64,000 bases of DNA from Eustoma russellianum (GCA_036186865.1 AP025074.1:4830223-4894222), one strand, 5' to 3'. Positions 44,580-58,620 are shown, counted from the stretch's first letter. Numbers and translations are program-made. The notes: generated by a model not told the origin, from the letters alone.

Positions 44580-45474
44580 ATATAATCTCTTGCTGTTTAG
44601 TTTCATACATATAATCTCTCTTGTTTAGTTGCATATAATCTCTCCTATCACTTAGTGGCATATAACTTCCACCTCTAGATGACATATAACATAGCTGGAT
44701 GACATATAACATAGCTCGCCGCTTAATGTCTATAACAATTCCCGTCGCGTGATGTCATATAACATCGCCGTTTAATCACATACAACATTGTTGTTTAGTG
44801 GCTGGTTAACCACAGCCTGATAAAAATCTGTAAATCATCAAATCCTGCACTTTCATGTTAAGTTCCACAGCCTACCACCACCGTACACTAGTCTATTGAC
44901 ATAATTTCGGAAGAGGTCTGCTTTATCCACTCTAGGTTGTATATGCATGTCAACCACTCATTCCCGGATCCAAAATCTCGCTATATCAGCGTAGACCATA
45001 TGCCAGCAGTCATCTACATTTTGAAGCACAATAATCTAACTAAATCAACCAAACTAGATACAAAGAGATCTCAACCATAGACATCCAACTGGAACAGAGA
45101 CTCGTTTTCCAGGGAGCTACTAGTTAATGTAGCAAGTGTACCTCTATTGTACAATGATAATAAGATTAGCCCTCTTTCATGCTAGCCTACTTCCCTTTCG
45201 ACACCAAAGGAAAGAACTAGATAGTATCAGCATCAGTTCATCCTCGATCACCAAAGGCAGACAGCAATCAGCAGTAAATCGGAATGAGTTTGAGTTGAAG
45301 CCATTTTACCAATGTGTTTCCATCGGCCAATGGCCATTATATCCTTCTAACGGTGTCTCCATGCACAACAACAAAACCTTCGCTTACAAGGGTAGAAAGA
45401 GCATTTCGCAGCTGACATCAGAAAAAAAAAAAAAAAAGATAGTGCCATTAGTGTTTTATTTTGCAAAATATGAG
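44580..45474. other. 3' flank of MCM4
   Basis: Part of this should be the MCM4 3' UTR on the minus strand. A local repeat of words such as agtggcatataac and tgacatataacatagct lies at 44640-44800. No other gene recognised. Confidence 0.4.
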
Positions 45475-48400
45475 TTAGCAACAAGAGGGGCAAGTAGGAG
45501 GGGAAAAGCAGAGAGATTTTACATCAGTAAGGTGGACTTCGAAACCCGAAGTTTGCTTCTTCAACTCTTCGAGTAACTGAGAAGGTAATTTGAAAGTGAA
45601 ATTAGATTCCATTCGCGTTAATACATGTATAACCAATTGCACCAGCTCAAACTTATTCTTACACACCTCCATCAGACGAGTTGTGGAACCACCAATTTGC
45701 ATCTTTTCCATTATTATATTGCGAGTGGCTGATATAACATTCTCTCTCCTCATTCGCTCACTCGCTGAAACCCCAGTTGTGATAAGATCCATATCAATGG
45801 TTCCTGTTAAATAGATCAAGCATTCACTTGGTTATGTAGATTCAATCTATTTAGTTGATCACTGCGGCAGAAACAGAAGAATCAAACCTGTGGAATGGTC
45901 TGTTGCTGACTGCTGCATTGCCACTTCAAGGAGCCGGAAAGCCTCTGTGACATCCTTCTTTTCAACCTACAAGGCGGTGGAAAATTAAGAGATAACTAGA
46001 AACCAAATAAACTGTAGATGAGGCAGTGGGAAAGAGGAACCAACCAGTTCTGAGAAACGTATCCTAGCCAGTGCCTCACTGAGGCGTATTAAGCTCTCAA
46101 TTTGCCTTGGTGTAGCAGTAATCACCTGCAGAACATACAACCAAAACTAAAGAGTCAGTAGATTTGAGATGCACTCCTTAATTTTGTATAGCTAAGCCAA
46201 ATGTTTCTTGTGGAGTGAGAAGCAGATCCATAATCAGATCAGTAACTCCGGTGGAGTGAAACATATTATTCCTCTAAAGCTGTAAACTAAAATAGCACTA
46301 GTGGACCAATTAGCACAACACTCAAAACTTCCCTGTCTCATTTTGTAACAAGTACAAGATAAACTATTTTTACCTTTTTACTACTCCCAGGAAAATTTCC
46401 CCGTCTTCTCAGCTCAACATAACCTCGGGTCAGCTCTTCAGCTGCTTCATCCGTTAGTTCTGGATGTATGTTTTTACGAGCATAGCTCACATAAGCAGTT
46501 AAGGTTGGAAGATCCAAGAAGTCCTCCGAATTCTGCATTTTAAAAGAAAACAAAGAAAAAAAATAACAGATCAATAATTCAGATCCAAAAGCATTTTGCC
46601 ATCAGATTAAACAACAGAGATATGAGTTACAATGCCAGACCTCAGCATCTTCAAAATGCAGTGCAACGATGTGTTTGGCAAGGCGTCTATCTGTCTCTTC
46701 ATCTGCCTTGTCAAGGATTAAGTAGATCAAATCAAACCTGGAAAGAGATAAAAAAGACATTCAGAAAGCTGGGACAACCATTGCTCATCAGGCCTAGCTC
46801 ACACGACTAAGATTGAGTTCATCATTGCCAAGAAATGTATGTTTTGTTCCATGGCTTTTGTTCATCTAAAATGCCCACACTTCATGTCTGATTCCCTCCA
46901 AAAAATAAAAATAAAAAAAGGATCATATGACATGAATTAATTAACCGAACATCACATATTTAAAACCTTAAACCCACTTATAAACACACATCTCTCTTCA
47001 TCACTTACCTGGATAATAAGGTTGGAGGAAGATGTATATTCTCAATCACAGATAAACGAGGGTTATAACGAGATCCAATTGGATTTGCGCAGGCCAATAC
47101 TGAAGTTCTAGCATTCAGAGAAGCAATGATCCCTGCCTTGGCTATTGAGACAGTCTGCTGCTCCATCACCTGGCACACATTTTAATCCAGATAAGACAGC
47201 TGATTTCTATCCCGTAGCAAACTGGATAGAAACACAGAGTTCCTAACTGTGTTTTAACTCACAACAAGAGAACAATAGATGGAACTGACCTCGTGTAACA
47301 TGCTCCTTGCACTATCAGACATCTTGTCAAACTCATCAATACAACAAATCCCTCTGTCACTCAGAACTAGAGCTCCACTTTCCAGAACCTAATATATTAC
47401 TCATTTCAATCAAATCCATGTACGTAATTCAATGATTGTAGGAAAGCAACATATACGTAAATCATACAGTTTCACCAGTCTCAGGATCTTTTGCGACATA
47501 AGCAGTCAATCCAACAGCAGAGCTTCCTCTTCCGCTGGTATAGATGCCACGAGGAGACAGCTTGTGAATATACTGGAGCAGCTGGGATTTGCTGGTTCCA
47601 GGATCGCCAACAAGAAGAATATTAATGTCTCCTCGGAAGCTCGCCCCAGAAGGTAACTTCAGTTGATTTCCTCCAAAAAGCTACATGAAAGTGGTTTCCC
47701 AAATGTCAAATAATCTAAATCAGCATTTACTACTCGATTAATGCATTTCTTGAGGGCGAAGTACCTGGCAAAGGAGTCCTCTCTTGACATCATCCAATTC
47801 CCATATGTTTGGTGCCAAAGACCTGGTTAACCTGTCATATATATCAGGCTGCCGGGAAAGTTCCTTTAACTTTTCCACCTGCAATTCAAATAAGAATATA
47901 ATGTGGAAGATTCCAATTAAACTTCTCCACCAAAATTAACAAAATTAATTACCATTTCTTCAGAATCAGGAGCAGGATTGTTTTCTTCACTAGGGCTATT
48001 CTCTGTTTCCATTGGATCGTCCACTTGCATTCTTGACTTGTCAGTCTTTTTAATATGTAGACAGTCAATATATGTCTACAAGAAAAAAAGAAAAGGACAG
48101 TAAATTTCAACCACAGCCTGTTGACAATCTATTGAAAAGAAGAAAATTGTCTCATGATCCTGTCCAACAAGAAGAAAGAGCTTCCGAAGTTTTCTAAGAA
48201 CAAAAGAATCACTAAAAAAATTAAGACATGCCTTAAATAATGATTTCACAGTCCTCTGAGTAGGCCCAACTCTAACAGTCATAGCCCTGTAAATTCCAGT
48301 CACCTGATAGACAGCAAAATTTGATATTGAATGACGGAAGAAAACATAAAGATCTGCAATAAGTAAGAAAATTTAATGATGCTTAATCTTACCTCTACCC

Positions 48401-50137
48401 GGTCACCCGGCTTTCCAGTATCCACTAACTTGTCATGCATCAGTAAGCTTACGGTGTGGGGTGTACCTCCCTCCGGGATCTCATCAGGTGTTTCCTGAAG
48501 TTTCACAATCTGCTTATCAGCAAACCTGTTTTTGTGGGAATAAGGATTAGAAATCTTTAAGCACATAAGAAAATGAATCTGTGAGATAGATAAATATTGC
48601 AAGATCTTCTCTGAAATCACAAAGCAAGTTCTTCGGTCTAGCCAACTCAGAGAGAAATAGCACACGGATTAATTACAATTAATCAAGTACAGCAGTAGGG
48701 TAGAATTCACGTGAATCGTGAAGAGTTTTTCGCTGTTAGTAACCACAACAAGGTACAGAGCAAGCGGAGATATATGGAGAACTAAGAAAGCGGAGCAAAA
48801 ATATACTAGGATAGAAGTGGAGACTTGTAAGTAATGTAAGTGAAAGTCCCATGGGAAAAGAAATCAAGAAGTTAAAGCCCAGAAATTTCCAAGCTAGTGC
48901 ATATAAACATGTCATCCAGCACCCTAAGGATCAAGAAATAAACCCAAGATAGGGCACAATTGACAGATTACCTGCACCTATTGTGAACCAGTGTCATAGA
49001 ATTCCGGGCAAGACACTCTTGTTTTGAACAAATTCTGGGCTCGCTGATTCTTCCTATCAACCGGGAAAATCTTAGTCAAATGCTACTGTAAATACATGAG
49101 TATGTATGAGTGTGTGTGTGTGTGTGGGGGTTTATAACAGTTGGTGATTTACCTCTATCCACAACTATAGGATCCGAGTAGTATCCACATACAAGACATC
49201 GAAACATTGCCTCCCTGATCTCAGGTATAATTGAGCTACAACGAATGATCATGCCTTTCAAAGACACCATCTTTTCAATATCTGTTTCCGAAAAAGATAT
49301 ATGCATCTGAATCCAACACTCCAAGATAAATAACTCAAAATGAGCTGTCAAACCTAAGTTAGCAACTGACCTGACGGATTAAGATTTCTCATTGATGTAG
49401 AGGTTTTGAGGTTAAAAATCCTGGCTTGGATATGCTTTTCAAACAAAGGATTGATTCTTGTAACCATATCCATCAACACAATGTCAAATATTGCCAGAAC
49501 TTCAAGAGGATACCGAACCATTTTGGCGTATAAATCATTATCATGATCAAAAACATCACGTGCATCAACCTCAAGCGAATCACCTTCAACTTCTATCACA
49601 TGGTTAATTGCCCTCATATACTTCCCTTCAATCACCGAGGCATTTTCACGAAAATGCCTAAGGAACCTCAAAATCGCGCCGTTCACTTCCTGAACACTTA
49701 TATTAGTACCCCAAACATACATCGGGGGAACCTCCTCCTCAGGGTCGCCTTCACCGGCATCAGAAGATGGTAGCATATCGTCAGTGGAAGACGGTGTGGT
49801 GGGTAGAACCGTGGGTGTGGCCGTGGACGCTTTCTTACGGCGGCGGCCGCGAGAATTTGTAGTAGTTGGAGTTGGCGTAGTCTCAGGAGTAGCAAATCGG
49901 CTGCTTGTAGGTGGAGGCGGGGTGGCATATGCTCCTGCTGAAGTTCGGAGACTACGTCTTCTTGCTGAACCGTCACCGGGAGACGAAAAAGTGTTCCCGA
50001 TTGGGCTGGACTGCGTGTCATCGGGAGAAGATGGACCTGAAGTTACAGAAATTAGAAAACAGAATTATTAAGTAGGAAGATAAGAGCAAGGAATTAGGTA
50101 AATTACCGCCGTTGGCCGGAGATGAATCGGAAGCCAT
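45475..50137 (-). CDS. MCM4: DNA replication licensing factor MCM4 (855 aa, 16 coding exons)
   Basis: Exons on the minus strand: 50137-50107, 50036-49371, 49281-49153, 49053-48972, 48525-48393, 48303-48232, 48075-47953, 47878-47765, 47680-47468, 47388-47290, 47169-47009, 46737-46641, 46532-46374, 46125-46045, 45966-45888, 45803-45475. They total 2568 nt with every phase consistent. The N-terminus is Ser/Pro/Thr-rich with basic patches, as in other MCM4 proteins. A CX2C...CX4C zinc motif uses C261, C264, C284 and C289. The AAA+ ATPase has Walker A GDPGTSKS (475-482), Walker B CIDEFDKM (537-544) and arginine finger SRFD (607-610). MCM4 is one of six subunits of the MCM2-7 ring loaded on origins in G1, the motor of the replicative helicase in S phase. 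Intron 6 has a GC donor (aag/gcatgt). Length is close to plant orthologues. Confidence 0.95.
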
Positions 50138-50219
50138 TGTGTTTCTGCTTGTGAATGTGAGAGAGTGAAATGAATTGGGGGTTTGAACTGGGAAAGGATG
50201 TTTGAAGCCGAGGCGTGGA

Positions 50220-50250
50220 TTTGGCGGGAGGAGTTCGGTATTTTCCCGCC
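50220..50250 (-). promoter_or_regulatory. Two E2F-type sites upstream of MCM4
   Basis: TTTGGCGGG (50220-50228) and TTTCCCGCC (50242-50250) both fit TTTSSCGS. They lie 83-113 bp upstream of the ATG and form an imperfect inverted pair. MCM genes are established E2F targets at G1/S, so these are likely the main cell-cycle elements here. Confidence 0.75.
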
Positions 50251-50471
50251 AAGATGTCTGATCGAGCCACTGCATGGGCTAGCTGAATTGGGCTTATAGT
50301 TAAAGTAACTAACCGGCCCAATTGAACTTGTTGCGAGGTCGGCAAGATTTTCTAGTGAGAACTCTATTTTAGCAGATCACATAAAAACAATGGCAACTCG
50401 ATTGATAAATTTTGATTACACATGGTTATCATCAAAACAAAATCAATGTTCGACAAAACATAATATCTTCC

Positions 50472-50680
50472 AAAAAGACGACGACAACAACCTTATTACA
50501 CATTGTTTTAAAGGTTTCGTCTACGACGGAGTATGGAGGGTCGGATATACGCAACCATACACATGTGTCGATAAACTGCTATTTCACGTGCAGGCAATTT
50601 AGTGAGTCACTTTAGTTTATTCCATCATATTCCAAAGTAAAAGAAGAGTGTGTCGTTGACTCTATTTAAAATGGAAACAT
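50472..50680 (-). repeat. SINE-like element, family 1, upstream of MCM4
   Basis: Shares gggtcggatatacgcaacc and gtgagtcactttagtttatt with the complete copy at 36572-36841. atcttcc at 50465-50471 and 50681-50687 may be a short target duplication. Confidence 0.6.
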
Positions 50681-50896
50681 CTTCCTTGGGTAAACTTAAG
50701 TAGAAATTGTTTTGGTATTGAAAGTTTATCTTAAAAATGAAAAATAGAGTTTCACCAATTAGGTTTATCTCATGTCATCAAAAGAAATTGATAGCTATTT
50801 ACTCTTTCATGAAAAATGTGACATTATTCTATGGCAGAAACTAGAGATTAGATTATTTACTCTAACAATGTACAAGATAGAAATCAACTTGCATTA

Positions 50897-51071
50897 CAAC
50901 AACCACAACAACAATTACACTAGTATATCTCAACGACAACAACAACAATCACACCAGTATATCCCAATGACATCAATAGCTATTGCTAGAGTCTGGAGAT
51001 GGTGGAAAACAGACAAACAATACTTATATTCCCAAAAATAGAGAGTTTGATTCCAGTGAGGCCTCCGGCTC
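50897..51071 (-). repeat. SINE-like element, family 2
   Basis: The minus strand ends in (TTG)n runs (the caacaacaacaa seen near 50930-50950) and begins gagccggaggcctcactgg. It matches 36985-37118. Confidence 0.6.
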
Positions 51072-51582
51072 TAAGAAATTAACTTGCATTCAGACCGAGT
51101 AAATTCATTATTTCAAGAGTAATCCAACAAAATTATTAATGTTCATACATCAATGAATTAATTGCATGTAAATCAATTTTTTGTTTCGCGTCAACAAGGT
51201 TACCAAAACTCTCAAATATACCAGTGTTGCACGCTCAAAAGATAATACTAACAAGTAACGATGACAATGAAAATATTATTCTAATTTATACGAAGACCTG
51301 CCAAAGTCAAGTAATACTAATCTTCATATACATAATACTAAAATCTATAAACATATATGGTTGTATCTCATTTTTCTACTTTTCAGTTACACATGTATCA
51401 TGTATGGGATAAAGATTGTCAACAAAACGTTATGGTAAAACACCAAAGTTGGGGCAGTAGTAGAGGCAAGTAGGTAACTTCAGCATTCGTGAAAACGAGA
51501 CAATTGCACTTCCGGCCAGAAAGCAGAGGACTACCATGTAGGGAAGCTTTCTGTCTACTCTGCTATTTGGTGCTAACAGACA
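51072..51582. other. Intergenic DNA and probable 3' UTR of the next gene
   Basis: AT-rich. The last 100-150 bases before 51583 probably belong to the 3' UTR of the minus-strand gene. Nothing else seen. Confidence 0.4.
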
Positions 51583-54500
51583 TTATTGTGTCTTTCCCTG
51601 AAGTACCTGAACAATCTCCTCAGCTCTTGATTGGATGCCTTTGAGATATTCGACAAGAACACGCTGTTGGTAAGAACCACCTTCCTGAGGAGGATGCAGA
51701 AATGTGTCAACATCGCGATATACCAAAAGGCCAGAGGGGATATTGAAGGGGAAATGGAAAAAGGCGCTTGAAATTTAGAGCAGTAAAGATAAACATATTG
51801 TGCTTACTGTTCGTATCAAAGTACGTTCAATTCGTTTGTTAATGACAGCATCCAGCTCCTCAGGTGTAATTTCCCCTTTACCAACAGTCAAGCCATCAAT
51901 CAACAACCGGTTCCACTCCTCCTCTGGAGCTGTAACATTGCAAGGAGGTCAGTTCTCGCATGTCCATAATGAAAATAAGAACAACCTATTTCGGGAGACG
52001 ACGGTCATAAATACGATACTATTATACTGTGACAGAATTGGAGCACATGGAAGATCAATGGTACCTTTGATTATGGTCTCCAGAAACTCCTCGTTTCTTA
52101 ATACCTCATTCCCTGAAAGGATACCATCGCATGGAGAAGTTAACTTGTCATATAAACTTAATCAAAAGGCTCACGCATCGCAGCAGCCACGAGATATTAG
52201 AAAATGGATTGAAAGGTTGAAAGGCAATGTTGGCTGAGATTGGTATAATATGTTCCACTTTTGCCATTTCATGCATGACTAGAAGACACAATATGTTGAA
52301 GTTGTAATCATTGAACTGACAATGCTCTACACAGAAAATTACTCGCACCAGAACACTACAACAACAATAACATTATCCCAGGCTCCACCCTATGGCGGGA
52401 TAGGGGGATTGGATGTACGTAACCATGCCTATGTATTAGAAACACAAAGACGTTGTTCTTCGATGATCCATAATGATGCGTCAAGCTATCTCGATCAACT
52501 GCTGCTTCACAATATAAGAAGCGCAACCAATTTAGTGAGTCATTTTGCTTTATTCCATCATATTCCAAAACCAATTTAGTGAGTCATTTTGCTTTATTCC
52601 ATCATATTCCAAAGTCAAAGAAAGACTTTCATTTGATATGAGAAAAGGTATAGCAAATGAAGCAATTGAAGGGAAGGCTGTCTAGGCTCCAGTATAGGCA
52701 ATAAATTGGGAAATTTTACCATTGACTAGCAGATTATTGTTAAAGAATGCTGTAGAAATACTAAGGAAAAATGTGCTAATGTATAATGTAACCGTTGTGT
52801 TTTACTGTGCAGGACTGTTGACTCCCCAGAATGAGGTCATCACTAATAAAGGAAGAAAAGAGCCGTTGGAATCAATTTGTTATTTTTTAGTTTTCTGTAC
52901 GTTTGTATAAATAGATAGTTGAGACATTGATGTAAACTAGAAAACATAGTTTCCATTGTTCTTCTGTAAAATAAACTCTACAATACAATCCTTTGAAATC
53001 TTTCTCTTCAATACAGTTGTCTTGTATTTTTCTATATGGTATCAGATCATTAAGAAGAGAAGGAATTATTCATCCTCTTTCACTGGACTCTTTTCTCAGA
53101 AATCAAAAAGGGGTCTTCTATCCTTCACCCAGCTTAAATCTCTGAAACAAAGGTTTATCTTCAGAATTGATTCTACTCTGTTTATCCAAGTCTTATATGA
53201 CTTGATCCTTCACGAGAAAAAAGGAGAAAAAAATCACAGTACTGTGATTGATGTTCCTGGAAGAAGAACAAGGGTTCAACATAGCTAGAAGAAGGAGCCC
53301 CTGTAAACGTTCTTAAAGAAGGGCAAATTTGTAATTTGTCTGTCTACACAAATATCGGTTTAACCCTCAGATTTCTCCCTTTTCTCTGGAAAAAAAAATT
53401 GAATATCTTTCTTTTACAATCTCAACGTGTCAACTTTAGGGGTCACGTGTCCATCATCCTGGAAAGTTGAAAGCAACGTGTCTAGTGGGTGAAGTGTATT
53501 TACACGAAAAGTAAAGAACAAAAAATTCGGTTCTCGTGTGAAATTTCATACTTTCACAAATTTTTTAAAATTACTTGTCTTCCCAAGGCACCGTAAACGA
53601 GACATCCAGAGTACTTCCTTCATCTCACATTAATTCCTCAACAGAGCATTTACTCCTACATTACATTTTTTCTCTTATCCCTCAAGGAACGTCCAGAAAC
53701 GTCTTCATCAACCTTATCACCTACTCTCTCCTTTATCCCTCCAGAAACGTCTTCATCAACCTCTGCAATCTCACCTACTCCCTTTCATTTTAAGATCTGC
53801 AAATCTCTCTCCGTTTCTTCATCGAACACATTCTTTTTTTTACTACTCATCTTCACCATCAACTGAGATACATCTATACTCCACAACCACCATGACTGAC
53901 CAAGGAAGTGAAGTCACTTCTACTAAAGCGGACCACAAAGCAACTGGATCTAGCTCTGGCGGACAAATTGTTGATTCAACCCCTGTTACCATTACTAATC
54001 AAAAGTTGCATGGCAACAACTACTTGGCCTGGAGCAGGGCAGTTGAGCTATTTATCACTGGACGGGGAAAGAAGGATTATTTGTCTGAGAAAATGACTAT
54101 CCCCTCAGAATCTGATGAAAAATTTCCCACATGGGAGGCTGAGAATTCCATGATTATGTCATGGCTATTGGGATCTATGACTGCTGATGTTAGCAACACA
54201 TTCATGTTATATCCTACCACTGCTGCTATCTGGAAAGCAACCCGTGAAATGTATTCTAAAACTGATAATATATTAGAACTGTATGAGTTAGAGGCTCAGC
54301 TGAAAGATATTAAGCAAGGGGATCAGTCCGTTAGCAAGTACTTTGGTAGTTTGTCGCAAGTTTGGCAACAAATCGATGCTCTAGAATTATACCAGTGGGG
54401 ATGTCCAGCAGACGACCAGCTATACAAGAAAATTAAAGAAACAAGAAGAATATTTGGTTTTTTGTCCGGATTGCACAAGGCTTTTGACGTTGTGAGAGGA

Positions 54501-57500
54501 AGGGTTCTTGGAACTAAGCCTTTACCTACTATGACATCTGCATTCTCAGAGGTGAGACAGGAGGAGAGCCGCATGAAGGTTATGATGGGATCTGTGGTGT
54601 CATCTACGGTGACATCTGAATCCTCTGCTCTTAATGTCCGTGAAAATGAAAAAGAAAGTCATGTTGGTTTGGTAGCAAAGAAATCTGGAGCAAAAGACAA
54701 TCGTGGCTATGTTAAAAAATACTGCAGATATTGTCATAGGGATGGTCATGTTGTGGAGGAGTGTTATAGGAGACCAGGATCAAATATAAAACCACCACCA
54801 TCGTTCTTTAGACACAATAACTTCAGGTCAAACTCATCAGGCCGTTCAAAATCCAACAACTCTGGCAGATCTGATGCAGATTCATGGAGGAACTCAAGAG
54901 ATGCAGTTGCTGATACTGGGAGTGATGCTGACCCAAAGTTTACTCAAGCCCAACTTGATGCATTGCTAAGGGTGCTGGAAGTCAGAGAGCTCAGACTAAA
55001 GAGAGTGAGATTCGTGCCACTATGGCCAGAATAGGTAAGCCTGGTAAGTTACAAACATGGATTATTGACTCAGGAGGTACCAATCATATGACCTATGATA
55101 AGTCACAAATGGATAATTTTACAGTTTTTTCGACACCTAAGAAAGTAAGAATTGCTAATGGAGATAGTATAGACATTCTAGGATATGGTGATGTTCAGAT
55201 TTCAGCAACGTTATCACTGAAACAGGTGCTTTATGTGCCTTGTCTTGATTGCAGTTTAATATCTGTAAGAAGGATAATGAGTGATAATGTTTGCTGGGTA
55301 CTATTCTCACCCTCTAAATGTTATTTTTTCTCTTCTTCTAATCCTTGCTTTCAGGAGAAAGCAGTAAAGGAGAAGATCTTCCATGGGATGATTGGGAGTG
55401 CTAGTCATCAAAAGGGACTGTTCATTTTGGAAAAAGACAAACCAGAGTATTTTACAGGCAATGTTGCATCTGTTTTGTGTATAGACCAGCCTAGTGTTTA
55501 TTCTTGCATGAAGAAACAGGATGTTCCTAGAATAAATACTGTACTAGACTGGATCTGTTATTGCTGTGGCACAAAAGGTTGGGCCATCCTAACTTTTTGT
55601 ATTTGAAAAGACTTAAACCTGGTTTGTTTGATGGAATTTCTTTTGAATGCATTAAATGTGAAACATGTTTGTTTGGCAAGCAGCCCAAAGCACACTACCC
55701 TGCAAAATTATATAAAGAAAGCAAACCGTTTAACTTGATCCACTCAGACATATGGGGACCCTCCAGAACGTTGAATGTAAGTGGAAGTAGATGGTTTGCT
55801 ATATTTGTTGATGACCATACAAGGGTCATATGGATATATTTGATGAAGCACAAATCTGAATTAACCTCTGTGGTTAAAACCTTTGTTCATTTGATTGAAA
55901 ATCAATTTGGTGTTACCATAAAAACCCTCAGATCTGACAATGGTAGTGAGTACCTTGATAAGGAGTTAAGGAACTTTATGCTAGAACATGGTATTCATTA
56001 TCAAACATCAAATGTTTACACTCCTCAGCGAAACGGTATTGCTGAGAGAAAACATCGACACGTTCTAAGTGTTGCACGATCCATTATGTTCTCTATGAAC
56101 ATCCCTAAATACTTGCGGGATGAAGCAGTCCTCACTGCTACGTATTTGATTAACAGAATGCCTTCAAGGGTTCTAGTTTTATTAGTCCCAGAGAAAAGTT
56201 ATTGGCTCAGTTCCCTACTTGTCTATTACTTTCAGAACTTCCCTTCAGAGTTTTTGGATGTGTTGTCTATGTGTATATTCAATCTCATCTAAGAGGAAAA
56301 CTTGAAAAACGTTCTATTAAATGTGTATTCCTTGGGTATTCTGGATCTCAAAAGGGATACAAATGCTTTTGTCCCACTACAAGAAAGGTGTACACCTCTG
56401 GACGTTCACTTTGATGAGAGTTCTTCTTACTTTAGCTCTGACTCTCCTTCTAGTAATGATGAACATGTTAACTTTTGGAGCATTATTGATGTGTCCACAG
56501 CTGGTTGTACTCCTACTACTGGAAACTCAATTCCTGAAGGTGGACAAGAACAGCATCTTGATAACTATCATCAGACAGATGAAAGCCAAGGTACTAAAAA
56601 TTCATTACCCATAGTACAGGTATACTCCAGAAGAAGACCAAAAGCACAGCTTGAATCAGTTGTTGCTGTACCTGAGGATTCTGATGGGATGGAGATACCT
56701 AATGCTGATTTCCCTGATGTATCTGCACCTGGTATGTCTCCTTCTATCCTCAACTCAGAACACACTGTTCAGGAACCTCAGGAAACTGACTTACCAATTG
56801 CAATGAAGAAAGGTAAGAGAGATTGCATTCAATACCATAAGTTCCTAGGGAACAAGAGTTATCATTCAGCTTATCCTCTTAGTGATGTTGTCTCGTATGA
56901 GAAGTTGAAAACAGATTTTAAATTATTCACTGTTAGGTTAGATACTCAATCAGTTCCTTCATCTATAGAAGATGCATTAGTACAAGAAAAATGGAGAAAG
57001 GCTGTCAACGACGAAATGACAGCTCTTATCAAAAATAATACATGGGAATTGGTAGATGCAACTAAAGATGTTAAACCTGTTGGCTGCAAATGGGTATTCT
57101 TCTTAAAATACAATTCAGATGGGACGGTTAACAGACATAAAGCTAGGCTAGTGGCAAAAGGTTTTTCTCAAGCGTATGGGATCAAAAAATGGTAGGGAAG
57201 TTGATTTATCTATCGCATATTAGGCCTGATATATGTTATGCTGTGAACTATGTTAGCCAATTCATGCATGCACCCACTAGTATACATCAAGAGGCTATCT
57301 TACGGATCCTTAGATATCTTAAGGGTGCACTTGATCAGGGTCTCTTTTTTAGAAAAAATGCTTGCAGGGACCTTCATGTTTATACTGACGCTGACTGGGG
57401 AGGCTCAAAAGGGGATATGAGATCAACTTCTGGTTATAGTACTTTTCTTTGGGGTAATCTTATCACCTGGAGAAGCAAAAAACAATCTGTTGTTTCCTGC

Positions 57501-58589
57501 AGTAGCGCTGAGGCTGAATTAAGGGCCTTGGCACTAGGAGTGTGTGAAGGGTTATGGATAAAAAGGGTCCTAAAGGATTTACAACAAGATACCTCTGATC
57601 TGAAAATTAAAGTTTTTTGTGATAATGTGTCTGCAATTCATATGGCAGAGAATCCTGTACATCATGATAAGACTAAGCATGTAGAGATAGATATGCATTT
57701 CATTAGAGAAAAACTAGAAGATAAAACACTAAGTATTCAATACATTCTGTCGTCTGAACAGATTGCAGATTTACTTACAAAGTCAGTTGTACCAGGTTTG
57801 TTTCACAAATTAGTATCCAAGCTTGGCTGTACAAATGTATATGCCAAGCTTGAGGGGGAGTGTAGATATACTAAGGAAAAATGTGCTAATGTATAATGTA
57901 ACCGTTGTGTTTTACTGTGCAGGACTGTTGACTCCCCAGAATGAGCTCGTCACTAATAAAGGAAGAAAAGAGCCGTTGGAATCAATTTGTTATTTTTTTA
58001 GTTTTCTGTACATTTGTATAAATAGATAGTTGAGACATTGATGTAAACTAGGAAACATAGTTTCCTTTGTTCTTCTGTAAAATAAACTCTACAATACAAT
58101 CTTTTGAAATCTTTCTCTTCAATACAGTTGTCTTGTATTTTTCTATAAATGCTTCCATAGTAAAGTGGAGAAAATGGAACCCCGACACAGTAAATTAAAG
58201 TCACTTGTTCAACCTAGACTTTCCGCAACTATTGGTAGTACAAAGCATGCCTTATGCAAGCGCATCGATTATGTTATATCAAATGCGTGCTTAAAGATCT
58301 TTGAAGAAATGGCACCTTTTCTTGCATAACTACGTTTTGAAAGGACTTGAGAAGCATAGAGTTGAAGAACTTTCTGCAACATAGCCTGAAGCCCTGGCTT
58401 GTCCACATCTTCTTTCGCCTGCAAAAGATGTGGATTGCAGAATGAAACCAGAAACATTACATGCCACTACGCCTGTCACTACAGTACATCTGCGCACTAC
58501 CCCACAATGACGTGCCAACAATCGTGTATATACTATGCTGAAGCTGAAGTATCTCACTTTCCTTTCACTTTTCCTCTTCCTCCGCCCCA

Positions 58590-58620
<31 letters not shown>

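Larger units (their letters stand above)
52751..58147 (+). mobile_element. Copia retrotransposon D in a host intron, antisense to the gene
   Basis: 5397 bp, with target duplication aatgc at 52746-52750 and 58148-58152. LTRs are 52751-53036 and 57861-58147. A primer-binding site TGGTATCAG starts at 53037 and a polypurine tract (tgagggggag) ends at 57860. LTRs differ by about seven substitutions and one indel, so it is older than the Ale-like element. Pol is frameshifted and lacks the RT core, so it cannot move by itself. Confidence 0.93.

Noticed and set aside
50138..50275. In-frame upstream ATG for MCM4 adding 46 residues
   Set aside because: The extension contains both E2F-type sites and is unlike MCM4 N-termini; the ATG at 50137 gives a family-like start (MASDSS).
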